A stretch of DNA of 64,000 bases from Artocarpus heterophyllus (lineage: Eukaryota; Streptophyta; Magnoliopsida; Rosales; Moraceae), in assembly GCA_025403435.1 (NCBI GenBank), contig CM046333.1, forward strand, positions 15,773,770-15,837,769, given 5' to 3'. Below are positions 35,560 to 46,898 of the stretch, in pieces (within the stretch, counting starts at the first letter, position 1; every line of letters starts with the position of its first letter). The translations under genes were made by a program, and so were the position numbers. A model generated the notes under the pieces. That model searched no databases, was not told the origin of the DNA, and worked only from the letters and a program-made list of their open reading frames with translations.

Positions 35560-38150
35560 TAGGGCTGGCAATTTTTGTTCGTCTTATCGTGTTCGGGCCA
35601 ACACGATTATGGCACGACACAATTAGTATGAACACAAATTTGACACAATTAACAAACATCTTAGAAATTCAAACACAAACACAAAACACATTTGACATGG
35701 GCAATATGACATGATACATGAACACGTATATTAAACAGACCGTGATAGGTTGACACAACAAAAACACCTTTATGACACAATAATGACCCAATAGCTAGAA
35801 AATTTAAATTTTTATTTGGAATTTAAAAGTGATATTAATTGACTATTATTTATAAATTATAGATAAACTAAACAAACATGTAATAACAAGAACATAATGT
35901 TGGAAAAGAAATACGCAGTGGATTTTAAAATTTTCAAATAGATATTTTCTATAAACGAATTATACATGTTATGTACAATAAATCAATAGCAAATCTTATG
36001 TACCTCTTAGAATTGAAACCGCACTTCTAACAAAAAAAAAACGTATAACATAATCGCTATCGAGAATTGCGTCTGAAATAGCCTCAACCAACTGGCATTC
36101 TTTGTTATTCTCTTTTCTATAATTGGAGTGCAAGTGAGCACCCGTCATTCAATTCTCCCTTAGTAACTCTCCCCAAAATCACAACAGAAAAACAAAATTA
36201 TTGTTCTAGATGTTGAACAATAGTCTCTCAGGGTAGTAGAATTTCTCTATCTAAAACCTCTCAAGTGACCTCCCTTCATGATAAAAATGATATATAAGCA
36301 TAAGAACACGTTACCTATTTCTAGGGAGTCATTGGACATGTATTCTTATTAGATTCGGTCTCAAAATTTGAATTGGAATCAAATTTCGAAGTGAAAATGC
36401 GTGAGACGCGTAGCTAGATAAAGTAGGGACCGTCGACTGCCCCTTGTGTATGATGGCCGACCGCCTAGCCAATGCTGACCTAGTCAATTCTCTCTTAGTA
36501 ACCAATTGAATAATTCCTACTTTATTGAACCCGGGTACCTTTCATAGAGTCTCAATTTTAATTCAAATAGCCCAATAAAGAAGTTATATGATTAAAACAG
36601 TCAGAAACAAATAATTACATATTCAAATAAAATATATATTTAAATAATACAACATGTTTATTTTGAATTAATTTATAAAATTAATTCAACCAATATACAA
36701 ACATAAATTATTAAATTCAATTATTTGAAGTTTACTCAATCTTAAAAATTAACACAAGTTACCAATAGCTAAGAAAAAATACGTCGTATCGTTACAAGAA
36801 AATATGTGAGCTAGCAAAGAGAACCCAATGAACATATATAGATCAACCTTATATAATTATAAAATAACAAATCCCAGATATGTATATTTTATAATTATCA
36901 ATTCTAAAGCTATTTAACTAAAAGCTTAGAGTTGTACTCTTGAACTATGTATAAATTATGAAATTCCAATAAGTTAAATGTCCATGACATATCATAATGA
37001 GTAACATCCACATAGGATATTCATAATCGATTTAAGGATATATTCTGTTTTACCTTCTAGATTATATTTATCATATGTTTCATTATCTTATCATAGGAAA
37101 ATTTACTATCAATACAAATAGTATACCATTTGGTTACACTTATGTATCTAAATGGTTGAGTACTTCAGTTGAAAAATTAGAGGATAATGCCTATAAGACA
37201 ATATTATTAACTTTACAAAAAAACTATAGATATCATATCTATGAATAATGAGTCTACGTTAATCAAGAGTCATGTCTCCAACGTACCAGTAAATCATGAG
37301 CGATAGCGAAGCCTACAAAGGCAAAAGCAGTACCTTTATATAATTTAGGATGTCACCCTTTGGTATATCAAAAGACATAAGTCAAGAATAAGGCCCACTA
37401 ATTCATTTCAGGATTGAGATGTGACACATATGATTGTCTAAAGTGAATTGATTTAAATAAACAAAATTATTAATCAAATCAATTTAACTTTAGTCCCGAT
37501 CCAATATATCGTCATTAATGACAATGCATCAATGTTTTTACTTGCAGAGTTGAACTTCAATGACCAAGATAAGCCATCTCTTGTTAGAGATGTAGACAAC
37601 ATAACAATCTTAACGTGAATAAAATGCCTTATTTTATTTCCTCGACTGTGGACCTTATATATTTAAACTATTAGCTCAAGATTCATGCCTTTTGCATAAT
37701 TTGTCCATCATATGCATGATCTTTGATGGTTTAGATGGACAGTCTTAAGCTTATGTTTGTTATCATACATTCAACATAAATGAATATAAAGATAACATAT
37801 ATCACATATTTAATATATTAAATAAATCTTAAACTCTTTATTGATTAAATATCTCCAAAAACTATTACATCATTTAATCCTTAAAGCACCTAGTCTAACA
37901 TAGAAATTCTCCAAATGTCGATAATTGGATAAAAATACAAAAATATCTAAACACAAAGCATATAGATGATATTACTAGGTATGTACACGGTTTAAGCGTG
38001 TTAAACATGCTTGCACAAATTCAGCCAATATATTTTTGTGTCATTTGTGTCACATTTATGACAAAGTAATAAATGTGCGGTCCAAACTTGTTTATCTTGT
38101 GTCATTTTTTGTACCGTTTTGTCGTGCCGTGGCTAAAATTATCGACCCTA
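35560..38150. mobile_element. hAT-type non-autonomous transposon containing a nested LTR
   Basis: Terminal inverted repeats TAGGGCTGGCAATTTTTG and, on the complement of the right end, TAGGGTCGATAATTTTAG. Flanks AATACTCT (35552-35559) and AATACTAT (38151-38158) match at seven of eight bases, the 8-bp duplication typical of hAT insertion. Removing the nested LTR at 35898-37900 leaves about 590 bp without coding capacity. Subterminal ACACGA and TTGTGTCA words recur near both ends. Confidence 0.75.
35898..37900 (-). mobile_element. Solo LTR of the family B Copia lineage, inside a hAT element
   Basis: About 2,003 bp from TGTTGGAAAAG to GTCTAACA, colinear along its length with the LTRs at 46899-48895 and 56857-58860 but clearly diverged. 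No internal domain or second LTR adjoins it. The immediate flanks (CATAA, TAGAA) agree at only three of five bases, so a target duplication is not proven. Confidence 0.75.
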
Positions 38151-38158
38151 AATACTAT

Positions 38159-38922
38159 CTCCTAACCTATTTCTCTTGATTTTTCCCACTCATATTTTTC
38201 TCCTCTCCATATGCTCATGCACATACATAAGTGCATCTAGCATCCCAAACATAACGAAGGAAGGCATGGCAATTTTACAAAGGTAAATTTTAATACTCAT
38301 ATAGCGTTTGACAGTGCATTTCAAACCACAATTTTGGTTCAAATCACGTTGCTAAACATGTATTATCATGCGGAGAATATATATATGTATATATATATAT
38401 AACAATAGTGAATTTTTAGTAGTCAGTCATACTCCATAACAATTGGTACCTTTTGCATATTCTTTTATCCCGTCAAGTTATCAATAAGCAATCATTTCTC
38501 ATCACAGGTGACAGTTTACATGGGCAACGAAACACCTATCTCATAATGCATTTTTGGTAAATATCACAAATAATGGAAACATTAATATGCAAAAACATGT
38601 ATCGTGACAAGCCTGATAACCCTGTATGGAACCGTAACTTTGATCCTCTTGGTATGTTCCACTTTAAAATAAAAATCCCTCTTTTGCATGCTCTTGTGGC
38701 TTAGGGACATCTAGTGGATTTTCTCAACCTAAATGGTTTAAAAGTAGAAGAATAATTTCTTGAAAATTATAAATTGCAATCATTAGGAAGAAGGAAAGTT
38801 ACTCTTAATTTGTTGTTATCTTTGAGGGATCGAAAAGCTAGAGATCCTTTTGTGTCGATATGCAGGAAAAAAAAATGTAGGAAAAGCAAGCCCCGAGTCC
38901 CTTCTAGAAAGAGGGGTTTTTT
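38159..38922. other. Intergenic, nothing firmly recognised
   Basis: An AT microsatellite lies at about 38378-38401. A small inverted-repeat-like patch (GCGTTTGACAGTGC and GTTGCTAAACATG) is near 38303-38360. Confidence 0.35.
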
Positions 38923-39354
38923 GCACTGATTTTTTTCTGAACTTATTTATATTTTCAATTTGTCCCTTAAACTTTTAATTTTTTTTGCAATTTCTTTTTT
39001 AAACTTACAAATTTATAACAAATTGCATCCTATTAATAGCGATGTTAATTTTTAAATTAAAATTGACACATGATTTTCTCATGGAGTCGTTATTAAGAGC
39101 ATGAAAGGTCAATTTTTATGAACATCTCAAATAAATGTAATTCAAAGCTTTCTATTTTGATAAAATTTAATAAAAGATTTTAACTATAATAAAATTGAGT
39201 TAAAGTACATACATGTGAAAATTAAATGTCAATTTCAGTCAAAAAAACTAAAATTAGCATCTCTAATGAATGAGGCAACTTGTTACAAATTTAAAAATTT
39301 AAGGGCTAAATTATTGAAATTAAAAATTTAGAGGGCAAATTACAGTTGTGCATG
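38923..39354. mobile_element. Long inverted-repeat element (Mutator-like MITE)
   Basis: Arms of about 90-100 bp: the left reads TTTGTCCCTTAAACTTTTAA and the right, complemented, contains TTTAGCCCTTAAATTTTTAA, with TTGCA/TGCAC at the outer ends. No coding capacity. Confidence 0.55.
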
Positions 39355-39983
39355 AGATTAGAGGGTATTGGTGAAAAAAAAAAGGTCATTGCTTGGGAAG
39401 GGAACAAAGGACATGAAGCCCTGTATTTTGAGCTTTATACCTGGTACATATTCGGGAAAGAGACTATACGAGTCTTGGTTTTTTGAAAATTTGTGTGACA
39501 ATGAAATAGTAGTGATTTTTAGGACCAGGACCACAACTAAAGAAATTTCACTTTCGATCATCATTTCCTATCTTATAATACTTATCACCAAGTCATGATT
39601 ATACCTTTTCTGTTTTTTAAATTTTTGTAATACCATGGTGGCGTTGTTATCACAAATATGTTGCTCAAACTTAATTGACTCGTGAAAGTAAAAACAGGGG
39701 TAAAAGAACCTAGTCGCTGGAGCTTATAAAAAATTTCGAAATTATTAAACTTCTTGTAAATCAAGCTGGACTTGAAAGACTTATTTGTCAACATTTTATG
39801 TCAAGACTCACGATCGGAGCTAGAACAATAAACAAAAAAAGATATGTAATTTATATTTTCAGAAGAAGCAAACTATAAATTTCAACGAAATATACATACG
39901 AAATAAAATTAAAAATACAAAATAACAATTTGGGCTGTCATTTACCCTCCATTAATCAGTTATTTGTGACTTCATGCCTGCTT

Positions 39984-40016
<33 letters not shown>

Positions 40017-42901
40017 GTATTAATCAGATTACTTTTTTGCTTCTTTTCTATAACTTTCTCTTTCTTTTCATGTCTAAGCTAATTTCAAAGATCTCTTACA
40101 TTAATATAAAATTTTCTAATAAATATTTCATTTATTCTAATCCTTATATTGATTACAGTGTAGTGTGTGTTCTTACAAAGAGTGTAGTTAAAGAATTTTT
40201 TTTTTATATAGAAAAAACCTATTTTAGATTAGTTATTTCATTAGGTAATTTCTCTAATAGGAAAAAATTTTGACAAGTATATGTTTTTCAGCCATTACTT
40301 CTAAAAAAAATAATTTTAACAAGATCTAACAGCTTTAAAATATACAGCATCGGCTGCCATAACTGGTGGGAGTTCTAGAAGAAGTTCCCTTATTATTAAT
40401 AGATTTTCAAGTATCTTTTTAAGCATAGTAAACACAGATAGTAAACACGTTTTTCAAAAGTCCAAAATCAAAGTAATGGAGAGTCATGCTATTTTTGTCA
40501 CTCATATTTTTAAAATTTAGTTTTTTTTTTTAAATGAAATTTGTACTAAAATTTTTATAAAATTTTAATTGTATTTCTATTTTTATAAAATTAACAATGA
40601 TACAACTTCACTCAATACTAAAAATATATAACTTTATCCTAATTAATAAAAGTTCTCTTTAAATTTTTTACAATGCTCTGTCAAAAAGCTAAAAATGTCA
40701 GACAAGTCGAGAACAATTTACGTAAATGTATACTACAAAACCAAAACGGTCATAATCTAATTAAATCACGTGATTTATGCTTGCCATTTACTATATTAAC
40801 AAACAGGAATTAAAGTTATATTTGAACCGTTTCCTTGAAAATTTCAAATCACGAATATGACATCACAGTGAATAAATGTAGCACTTCTATATAAGATGGG
40901 GTCCATTATAATTATTTTGCAAGCAGTGGAAATAAAATACTTTCTTCATAAAAGATCACCGTTTTTGGGAGGGGGATACCACCATTTTTTAATGCTTTTT
41001 ATAAAAATAAATAAAAAAAGAAGAAGATAAGTATATGGTGTCCAATAGTAAAATTTTCCACCATGAAGAATTTTAGTTAGATTTGAATTAACGGTGAAAA
41101 AAGAGAAAGCACCAAATTAAACTAAAAACGTGGCACGTGTGATTAATACGTAATTAACAAAATAAAAAAAGCTGATCGATGAACTAGTCAAATTTTGTGT
41201 GGTAATCTGATTTTGCTTGAATGAGGATCCAAGTGCGGGTCTTTAATTGACCAATTATTTCTACTCACGAATCTTGATATCCTTCATCTTATAAGAAGTG
41301 AGAAAGCTTTTGCAGTTTCATCTTGATTATCTTTAGATTTATTCACAAATACATGCGGTTAAGTCCCAGAATATCCCATCTTCTTTTTCCTCTCTTGCCT
41401 TCTTCACCATATCCACTGGCACACCAACTACGACGAGATTCGCGGATCCGTCTCCGCCGCGAATGTGAACCTCGAAATCTAGGTCTCCAATGACATATGT
41501 GATCTCATCATTGTCCAGATCTGCCATCGACCTATTTGCCGACCAGCTCGACGACCATCCTCTATGGTTCAAGCCAGAGCTCTTTCTCTTGCCGAGCTTC
41601 GACTCTGAATCATGCATATATATATGCACTCTTCAAATAGATTACTAACAGGATCAACAACCCATATGCCCAAAAAATATCAAATCCAACTTCTAATTTA
41701 ATGTTTGGATTGAACACTGAAAGTGTAAACAACAAAATAAGGTGAGAATAATTTATTTAGCCAGTACAAATACAATATATGGGCATTGCCATACATTTAG
41801 ATGAAAAATAATTCATAAAAACTACTCAACACAAATAAGAACAAGATATTGATGGATCCATCATAAAAAATCCAAAATTTTCAACCGACATAACCTGAAC
41901 ACAAATCAATGAAGAGTATATCAAAGAAACATGAAACTTTTGAGGAAAAGAATTTTATGCTTGTTCTGTTTTCAAATGAAGAAAAGCGTTAAAAATGAAA
42001 TTGAAAGAGGGGGAGAAAATGGTCCACGAGCTTTAGTTCTAAATAAAGGAGGCTAAGTTGTCGACGAAGACGCGGAGAGGTGGCGAAGCTTTCGACAATG
42101 ACGGCATGTGGAGAGGGAGATTTGTTGACGATGGCGACGTGCGACGAGTTTTGCCGTCCTAGAGATCGCGGGGTTGGCTTGCACAGCTGCCAGGGATGTG
42201 GGTGCGTTCACGGTTCAGACATGCTAGCACGTTGCTATCTCAAAGGTAATTTTCCTCTATCATCACCATCGACGGAGACCAAGCAACGACAATGGAAGAT
42301 TTCTTGCGTCGGTAATTCTTTCTTGTCAAGGTTCGTACGAGTTGACAGAGGAAGAAGGAAGAGAGAACAAGTTGGCTACTTTTGATTTTATTTTTGTAAA
42401 CATGAGCTCGTCATTTTAGCAACATTAGACTAAAATCCAACGGTTCTTCTTGCATTCTCTACTGGTGGAGAATTTTAACCTTCTCCGCCTTAACTTTTCC
42501 CTTAAAAAAGTAGAGTGCTTTTTTTTTTTACTCTAACAGTGGAGTTCAATCGGAAGGTTTATATTCAATCTCAGTTAGAGTATACATAGCTCTTTCACGT
42601 CAAATCATAACTTAAATACAAATAATAACAATAATTAAAAACTTAAAAATTCAAAAAAAAATCTGAAATAATCCAGATCTAACGACGATCTATTTCCGCC
42701 GCCAGCCACCGCTTCCCACTGGCATCATTTACCGATCATCTACTCTTATTCAACTCTTATTCTATTTTCTACTATCTTTTTGCAAGCTTTCATTAAACAC
42801 AACCTTATGTCAAAAGTAAAGCAAAATAAAATTGCTGTACAACTAGGGATTGGGAAAACAATTCCATCAATTACATGTTCAAATCCTTTCAAAAATAAAA
42901 A
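39355..42901. other. Intergenic with unidentified short reading frames
   Basis: AT-rich from 39355 to about 41330, with a (TA)n(TATG)n tract at 39985-40020 and a CACGTG at 41134. GC-richer patches at 41339-41629 (minus-strand frame with GDLDFEVHIRGGDG) and 42080-42385 (plus-strand frame with a Cys-rich CQGCGC patch) translate without recognised domains; they may be decayed gene or repeat fragments. Confidence 0.3.
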
Positions 42902-43135
42902 TCAAATTTGAACAACAAGTCCTGGTGGAGAAGGCAGGAGGAGGGAAAAAAGAAAGCAACAAGATCTGGGAAACAAATTGGCTCGGCGACCAGAAGTTCC
43001 TCTTCGTTGATGACGAACCAGATTGGCCCGACGCTCTCTATCACCGTCCTCGAAGGAGTTGAAGAAGTTGGCATCGGCGATGAAGTTGTCGTCCAGAATC
43101 TCCAAAGGATCAACGTTGTCCACGTCCATTGCCAT
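42902..43135 (-). pseudogene. SMAP1-like small acidic protein, altered C-terminus
   Basis: From the ATG at 43135 the minus strand reads MAMDVDNVDPLEILDDNF, then IADANFFNSFED, matching the conserved part of plant SMALL ACIDIC PROTEIN 1, a roughly 60-residue nuclear protein linked in Arabidopsis to the response to synthetic auxin 2,4-D. After FED the family normally continues with an acidic FDD...D end and stops; here it runs into GDRERRANLVRHQRR and a long unrelated tail to 42902. The N-terminus is also short. A frame-disrupted or partial copy is inferred. It lies divergently about 0.7 kb upstream of HY5. Confidence 0.5.
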
Positions 43136-43301
43136 CGTCGAACCTTGGGGCTTCAAGGGTTTGGGGGAATAGGAGATTAAGGGAGACCGAGAGAGCGACC
43201 TAAGTATATCTCGCAAGGAAAAAGACCAAAATGTTAGTGCGAAAAAACTACAACCTATTTTTGAAGTTGTTTAATTTTATTTTTTAACACTCCATCGTAG
43301 A

Positions 43302-43328
43302 ATTTCCAAAAAAAAAAAAAAAAAAAAA
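43302..43328. repeat. Poly-A tract
   Basis: A run of more than 20 A residues in the spacer between the SMAP1-like frame and HY5. Confidence 0.8.
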
Positions 43329-43412
43329 CAATGTCAACATTTTTACCTAAAAAAGTGGGAAAATGCTTGTAGTTGTCCAACCAACTGGGCAGCTGCCCAA
43401 TGCACGAGCACT

Positions 43413-43420
43413 GCACGTGC
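43413..43420. promoter_or_regulatory. G-box palindrome upstream of HY5
   Basis: GCACGTGC, with core CACGTG, lies about 440 bp upstream of the HY5 start codon. CACGTG is the classic binding site of HY5 and PIF proteins, and HY5 is known to activate its own promoter in Arabidopsis; a role here is inferred from position and sequence only. Confidence 0.5.
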
Positions 43421-43857
43421 GCATCACCACCGCAGATATTTGAAAGTGCTGCCGTGGCATTATCGTAAATACACACCACATTTTGCAAAATCCAGAAACA
43501 TCGTTAGTTTCAGAAAGCACACTAGGGGGTCCCAGTACACCACATTCAAAGCCTAACCCTCGTCCCATCCGTCCGATGCAGACTGATCCGACGGTCAAAA
43601 GACCTCCACGATCCTCATCTCCAAACCTTTGATTCAACCCACTCCTCATGGCTCCCATTTTTCCACGTTCACCACTTGCAGAGCCGTTGATCTCTGAAAC
43701 ACGCAACGGCCACAGATCGTTCGCTCTTCGTCCATTCTCTATCTCTCTCTCTCTCATCTTAACTCACCTGGTACTAGTATCCCGCTCTTTTTTCCTCTCT
43801 CTCTCTAAAATCTCTTTCTAGGAATCACTCTCTCTCATTCATCGGATTGCAAGCGAA

Positions 43858-45464
43858 ATGCAAGAACAGGCAACGAGCTCAATCGCAGCTAGCTCTCTGC
43901 CTTCAAGTAGTGAAAGATCCTCCAGCTCTGCTCTTCAACTTGAAGTTAAAGAAGGTACGATTTTTTCCTTTCTTTCATCTTCTTTTTTTTTTTGGTTTTT
44001 ACCAAGGAAATGTTATTATACAGTTGATTCCTTTAATTTGTCGAATTATAAATGCGTATTTTCTAAAACTGTATTTTTCTTTTCCCGGAATCGCATTTTC
44101 CGGGAAAACTTTCTGTTTACGTTAGCGTAGAAACAAATGGACGGTGAAGATTTTATTTGATTGTTGGTTTTTTTAAAAATGATCTTTTTTTTAAATATAG
44201 CCATGGAAAGCGATGAGGAGATCAGAAGAGTCCCGGAGATCGGCGGCGAATCGGGCGGCGCATCGGCCTCCGGCAGAGACACCGGTTCGGTGGCCGGTCC
44301 GGTCCGGGTTCAAGCCGCAGGGGAAGGGCAGAGGAAGAGAGGAAGAAGCCCGGCTGACAAGGAGGGCAAAAGGCTAAAAAGGTAAAAGCGAAAATGGATA
44401 GTTGAATTGCATTATTATATTATGAAAAATTATTTGCTTGGGTTCTTTCTGCTTCCGCTCTTTTCGGCCTTTTGTGTGGGGCCAGTGGCATTTTGGTAAT
44501 AATACTGTGCTCTTCTTCGTCCGCAAAAATTTTTGAAAAATGGAAAATAGATTGCTGAGGAACAGAGTTTCAGCGCAACAGGCAAGAGAGAGGAAGAAGG
44601 CGTACTTGAGTGACCTGGAAACAAGAGTTAAAGATTTGGAGAAAAAGAACACTGAGCTTGAAGAGAGGCTTTCCACTTTGCAGAATGAGAATCAAATGCT
44701 GAGACAGGTATGCCCATCTTCATCTTCATCCATCTTTTTTTTTTTTTTTTTTTTTTTTTTTGGCCTTCAAGGGCATTTTGGGTGTCAACGTTAAATGCTA
44801 TTAAAATTAAGTTGCCCAACTTTTCAAACCCTTTCTTTTTTAATTGTTTTAATTTTTTTTAATGAAGTTGGATATCAACTCCAACAAGTCCATTTTTCTA
44901 TGGATTCTTTTTTTTGAAAAAAATGGTCCATCCCCTTTGGAAGGTATGTACATTTATATATAATGGGAAAATATAAATATCTTTTGCGTAACAAATGTAA
45001 ATATGCTTAATGAGAGCCAGTAATCATCATAAAGTGATGTGTATATTCATTTAAGATTTTACAATATCCGTATTAATATTATGGCTATGGGCTTAATTGA
45101 ACCATTGATGAGAAATTCATAGGTGGGTCCACTGACCAGACTCATCACTCAATTGTTGACAAGTCTTTTCATTTCTTGTCTATGTTCAAAAACCCAATTA
45201 TAGCAATATTAGTTTCTCATCTCTTGAAGGCAAATTAATAATAATGATAATAAAAGTAATTGCTCTTATTTTTCTATATCTTCTCTTTTGACATCATTAT
45301 TTTCCTGTATCTTTTAAGTTTCTAGTAACTTTACATGTAATTTTTTTTTAAAAAAAATTTGCTGAGATGATTATAACACATGTCATTACAACTTGCAGAT
45401 ATTAAAGAACACAACGGCTGGTCGGAGAGGAGGTAGTGGTGGTTCAAACCCTGATGGTTTGTAA
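43858..45464 (+). CDS. HY5: bZIP transcription factor HY5 (ELONGATED HYPOCOTYL 5)
   Basis: Four exons, 43858-43954, 44201-44381, 44551-44707 and 45399-45464, all with GT-AG introns, encode 166 residues (Arabidopsis HY5: 168). A Ser-rich N-terminus precedes the COP1-binding motif [15 protein letters not shown] (35-49), with the casein-kinase-II-type Ser36 and the VP pair at 43-44. A basic bipartite stretch QRKRGR leads into the bZIP region: N97-x7-R105 in [10 protein letters not shown], then a leucine zipper through QNENQML, and a Gly-rich tail ending SNPDGL. HY5 is the nuclear activator of light-regulated genes and is degraded in darkness through COP1. CT-rich sequence immediately precedes the ATG, as in many plant 5' UTRs. 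All expected elements are present and the gene appears functional. The longer HYH paralogue is less likely given the full COP1 motif and length. Confidence 0.96.
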
Positions 45465-46018
45465 GAGAGAAAAGGGAGTTTGATTTTAGGGAAAGTTTAA
45501 GGGGAACAGAAGGGGATAAGAGAGTTCTATTATTTTAGCATGAATTGAAATATCAAGAAGAAAAGAACCTCGACATGCCTAATCTGTGATTAGCACTGTT
45601 TTTTTGTTCTTTTTCAATGCACAATATGGTCTACCTACGACATGGCGTCAGGGCTGCATGGATGTAGCAACAAGCTAAACAGGACAAGATAGGAAGAGCA
45701 ATATTCTACATCCCCACTGGTCAATGTTTGTCGTCACAAATTCACATACTAATTTTGAGATTGGCTTGTTATTACATTTCAATCCTTAAGTGGTTAAAAT
45801 GCTAGTTGTGATCATCGTGAGTGATGAATGTCACCAGCAGGAAATTGAAAGTCTTCTGGGTTCTTAAAGATGGGTCCAGGCCACTTCCAGGACGAACCAA
45901 CGCTAGTGGTCCCAGTGCCATTGCGGCAGCCATAGTGTCGGTGTTAGGGTGGTGACAACTGTCTTTTTAATTGAAGGATCTTAGCATCATCTATTATGTC
46001 GTTAATGGAATCTAAGGG
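45465..46018. other. HY5 3' UTR and flank
   Basis: Non-coding sequence following the HY5 stop. Nothing further is recognised before the old LTR starts. Confidence 0.5.
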
Positions 46019-46898
46019 TGTTTCCTTGTATTAGGTGATTTAAGGATTAAACAAGTAATAGTTTTTTGGAAATATTTAATCACTAAAGAGTTTAATATTT
46101 ATTTTATATATCAAATATGTTCATTTATGTTGAATGCATAATAAGCAAACAAATATTTGAAAATGTTAATCCAAACTTTTACGATTGTGCATATGATAGA
46201 TAAATTGTGTAAAAGATATGAATCTTAAAGTCATAGTTTAAATATATAAGGTTTGCAATTGAAGGAATAAAGTTGGTCATTTTATTCATGTTAAAATTGT
46301 AATTTTATTTACATTCCTGACAGAAGATGACTTATTTTGGTTATCGGAGTTAGACTCTGCTAATAGAAATATTGGTGTATTGTTATTGATGATAATATAT
46401 TGGATCAGGATCAAAGTTGAATTGATTTGATTAATAATTTTGTTTATTTAAATTAATTCACTTTGGACAACCATGTGTATGCTTGACTTGTGTATTTTGA
46501 TGTATCAAATGGTGACATCTTGAATTATATGAAAGTACACATACCAGTACATTGGAGATATGATTCTTGAATGACATAGGCTCGTTGTTCATAAATACGG
46601 AATCCATAACTCTTTTGTAAAGTTAATGATATTCTCTTATAGGTATTATTCTGTAATTAGAAAACTTATAGGCATTATTCTCTTATATGAAAGTACGCAT
46701 GCCGGTATATTTGAGATATGATTTTTGAATGACATAAGCTCGTTATTCATAGATACGAAATCTATAACTCTTTTATAAAGTTAATGATATTCTCTTATAG
46801 GTATTATTTTGTAATTAGAAAACTAGTGTGCTCAACTATCTGAATAAATGTGTGTAACTTAATGGTATACTTTTGTGTAGGTTATGAATAGTAAGTAT
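46019..46898 (+). mobile_element. Left part of an old family B LTR, plus orientation
   Basis: Colinear with the complement of the family B LTRs from their end inward (TTAAGGATTAAAC..., CATTTATGTTGAATGCATA...). It stops at 46898 where the 12 kb Copia element begins, and resumes at 58861. The extreme 5' end is degraded, so 46019 is approximate. It contains a local tandem duplication at 46525-46827. Confidence 0.75.
46525..46827. repeat. Tandem duplication, 159-bp unit
   Basis: TTATATGAAAGTAC at 46525 recurs at 46684 and the following about 140 bp repeat with scattered changes (both contain ATGATATTCTCTTATAGGTA). The other family B LTRs have only one copy, so the duplication is private to this LTR. 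Confidence 0.85.

Noticed and set aside
41339..41629. 96-codon minus-strand frame containing GDLDFEVHIRGGDG
   Set aside because: No recognised domain, no intron partner and no clear promoter. Possibly a decayed gene piece, not enough to call a gene.
43347..43757. 136-codon minus-strand frame upstream of HY5
   Set aside because: It overlaps the HY5 promoter and 5' UTR in antisense, starts in the CT-rich leader and has no recognised domain. A chance frame in GC-richer DNA is more likely.
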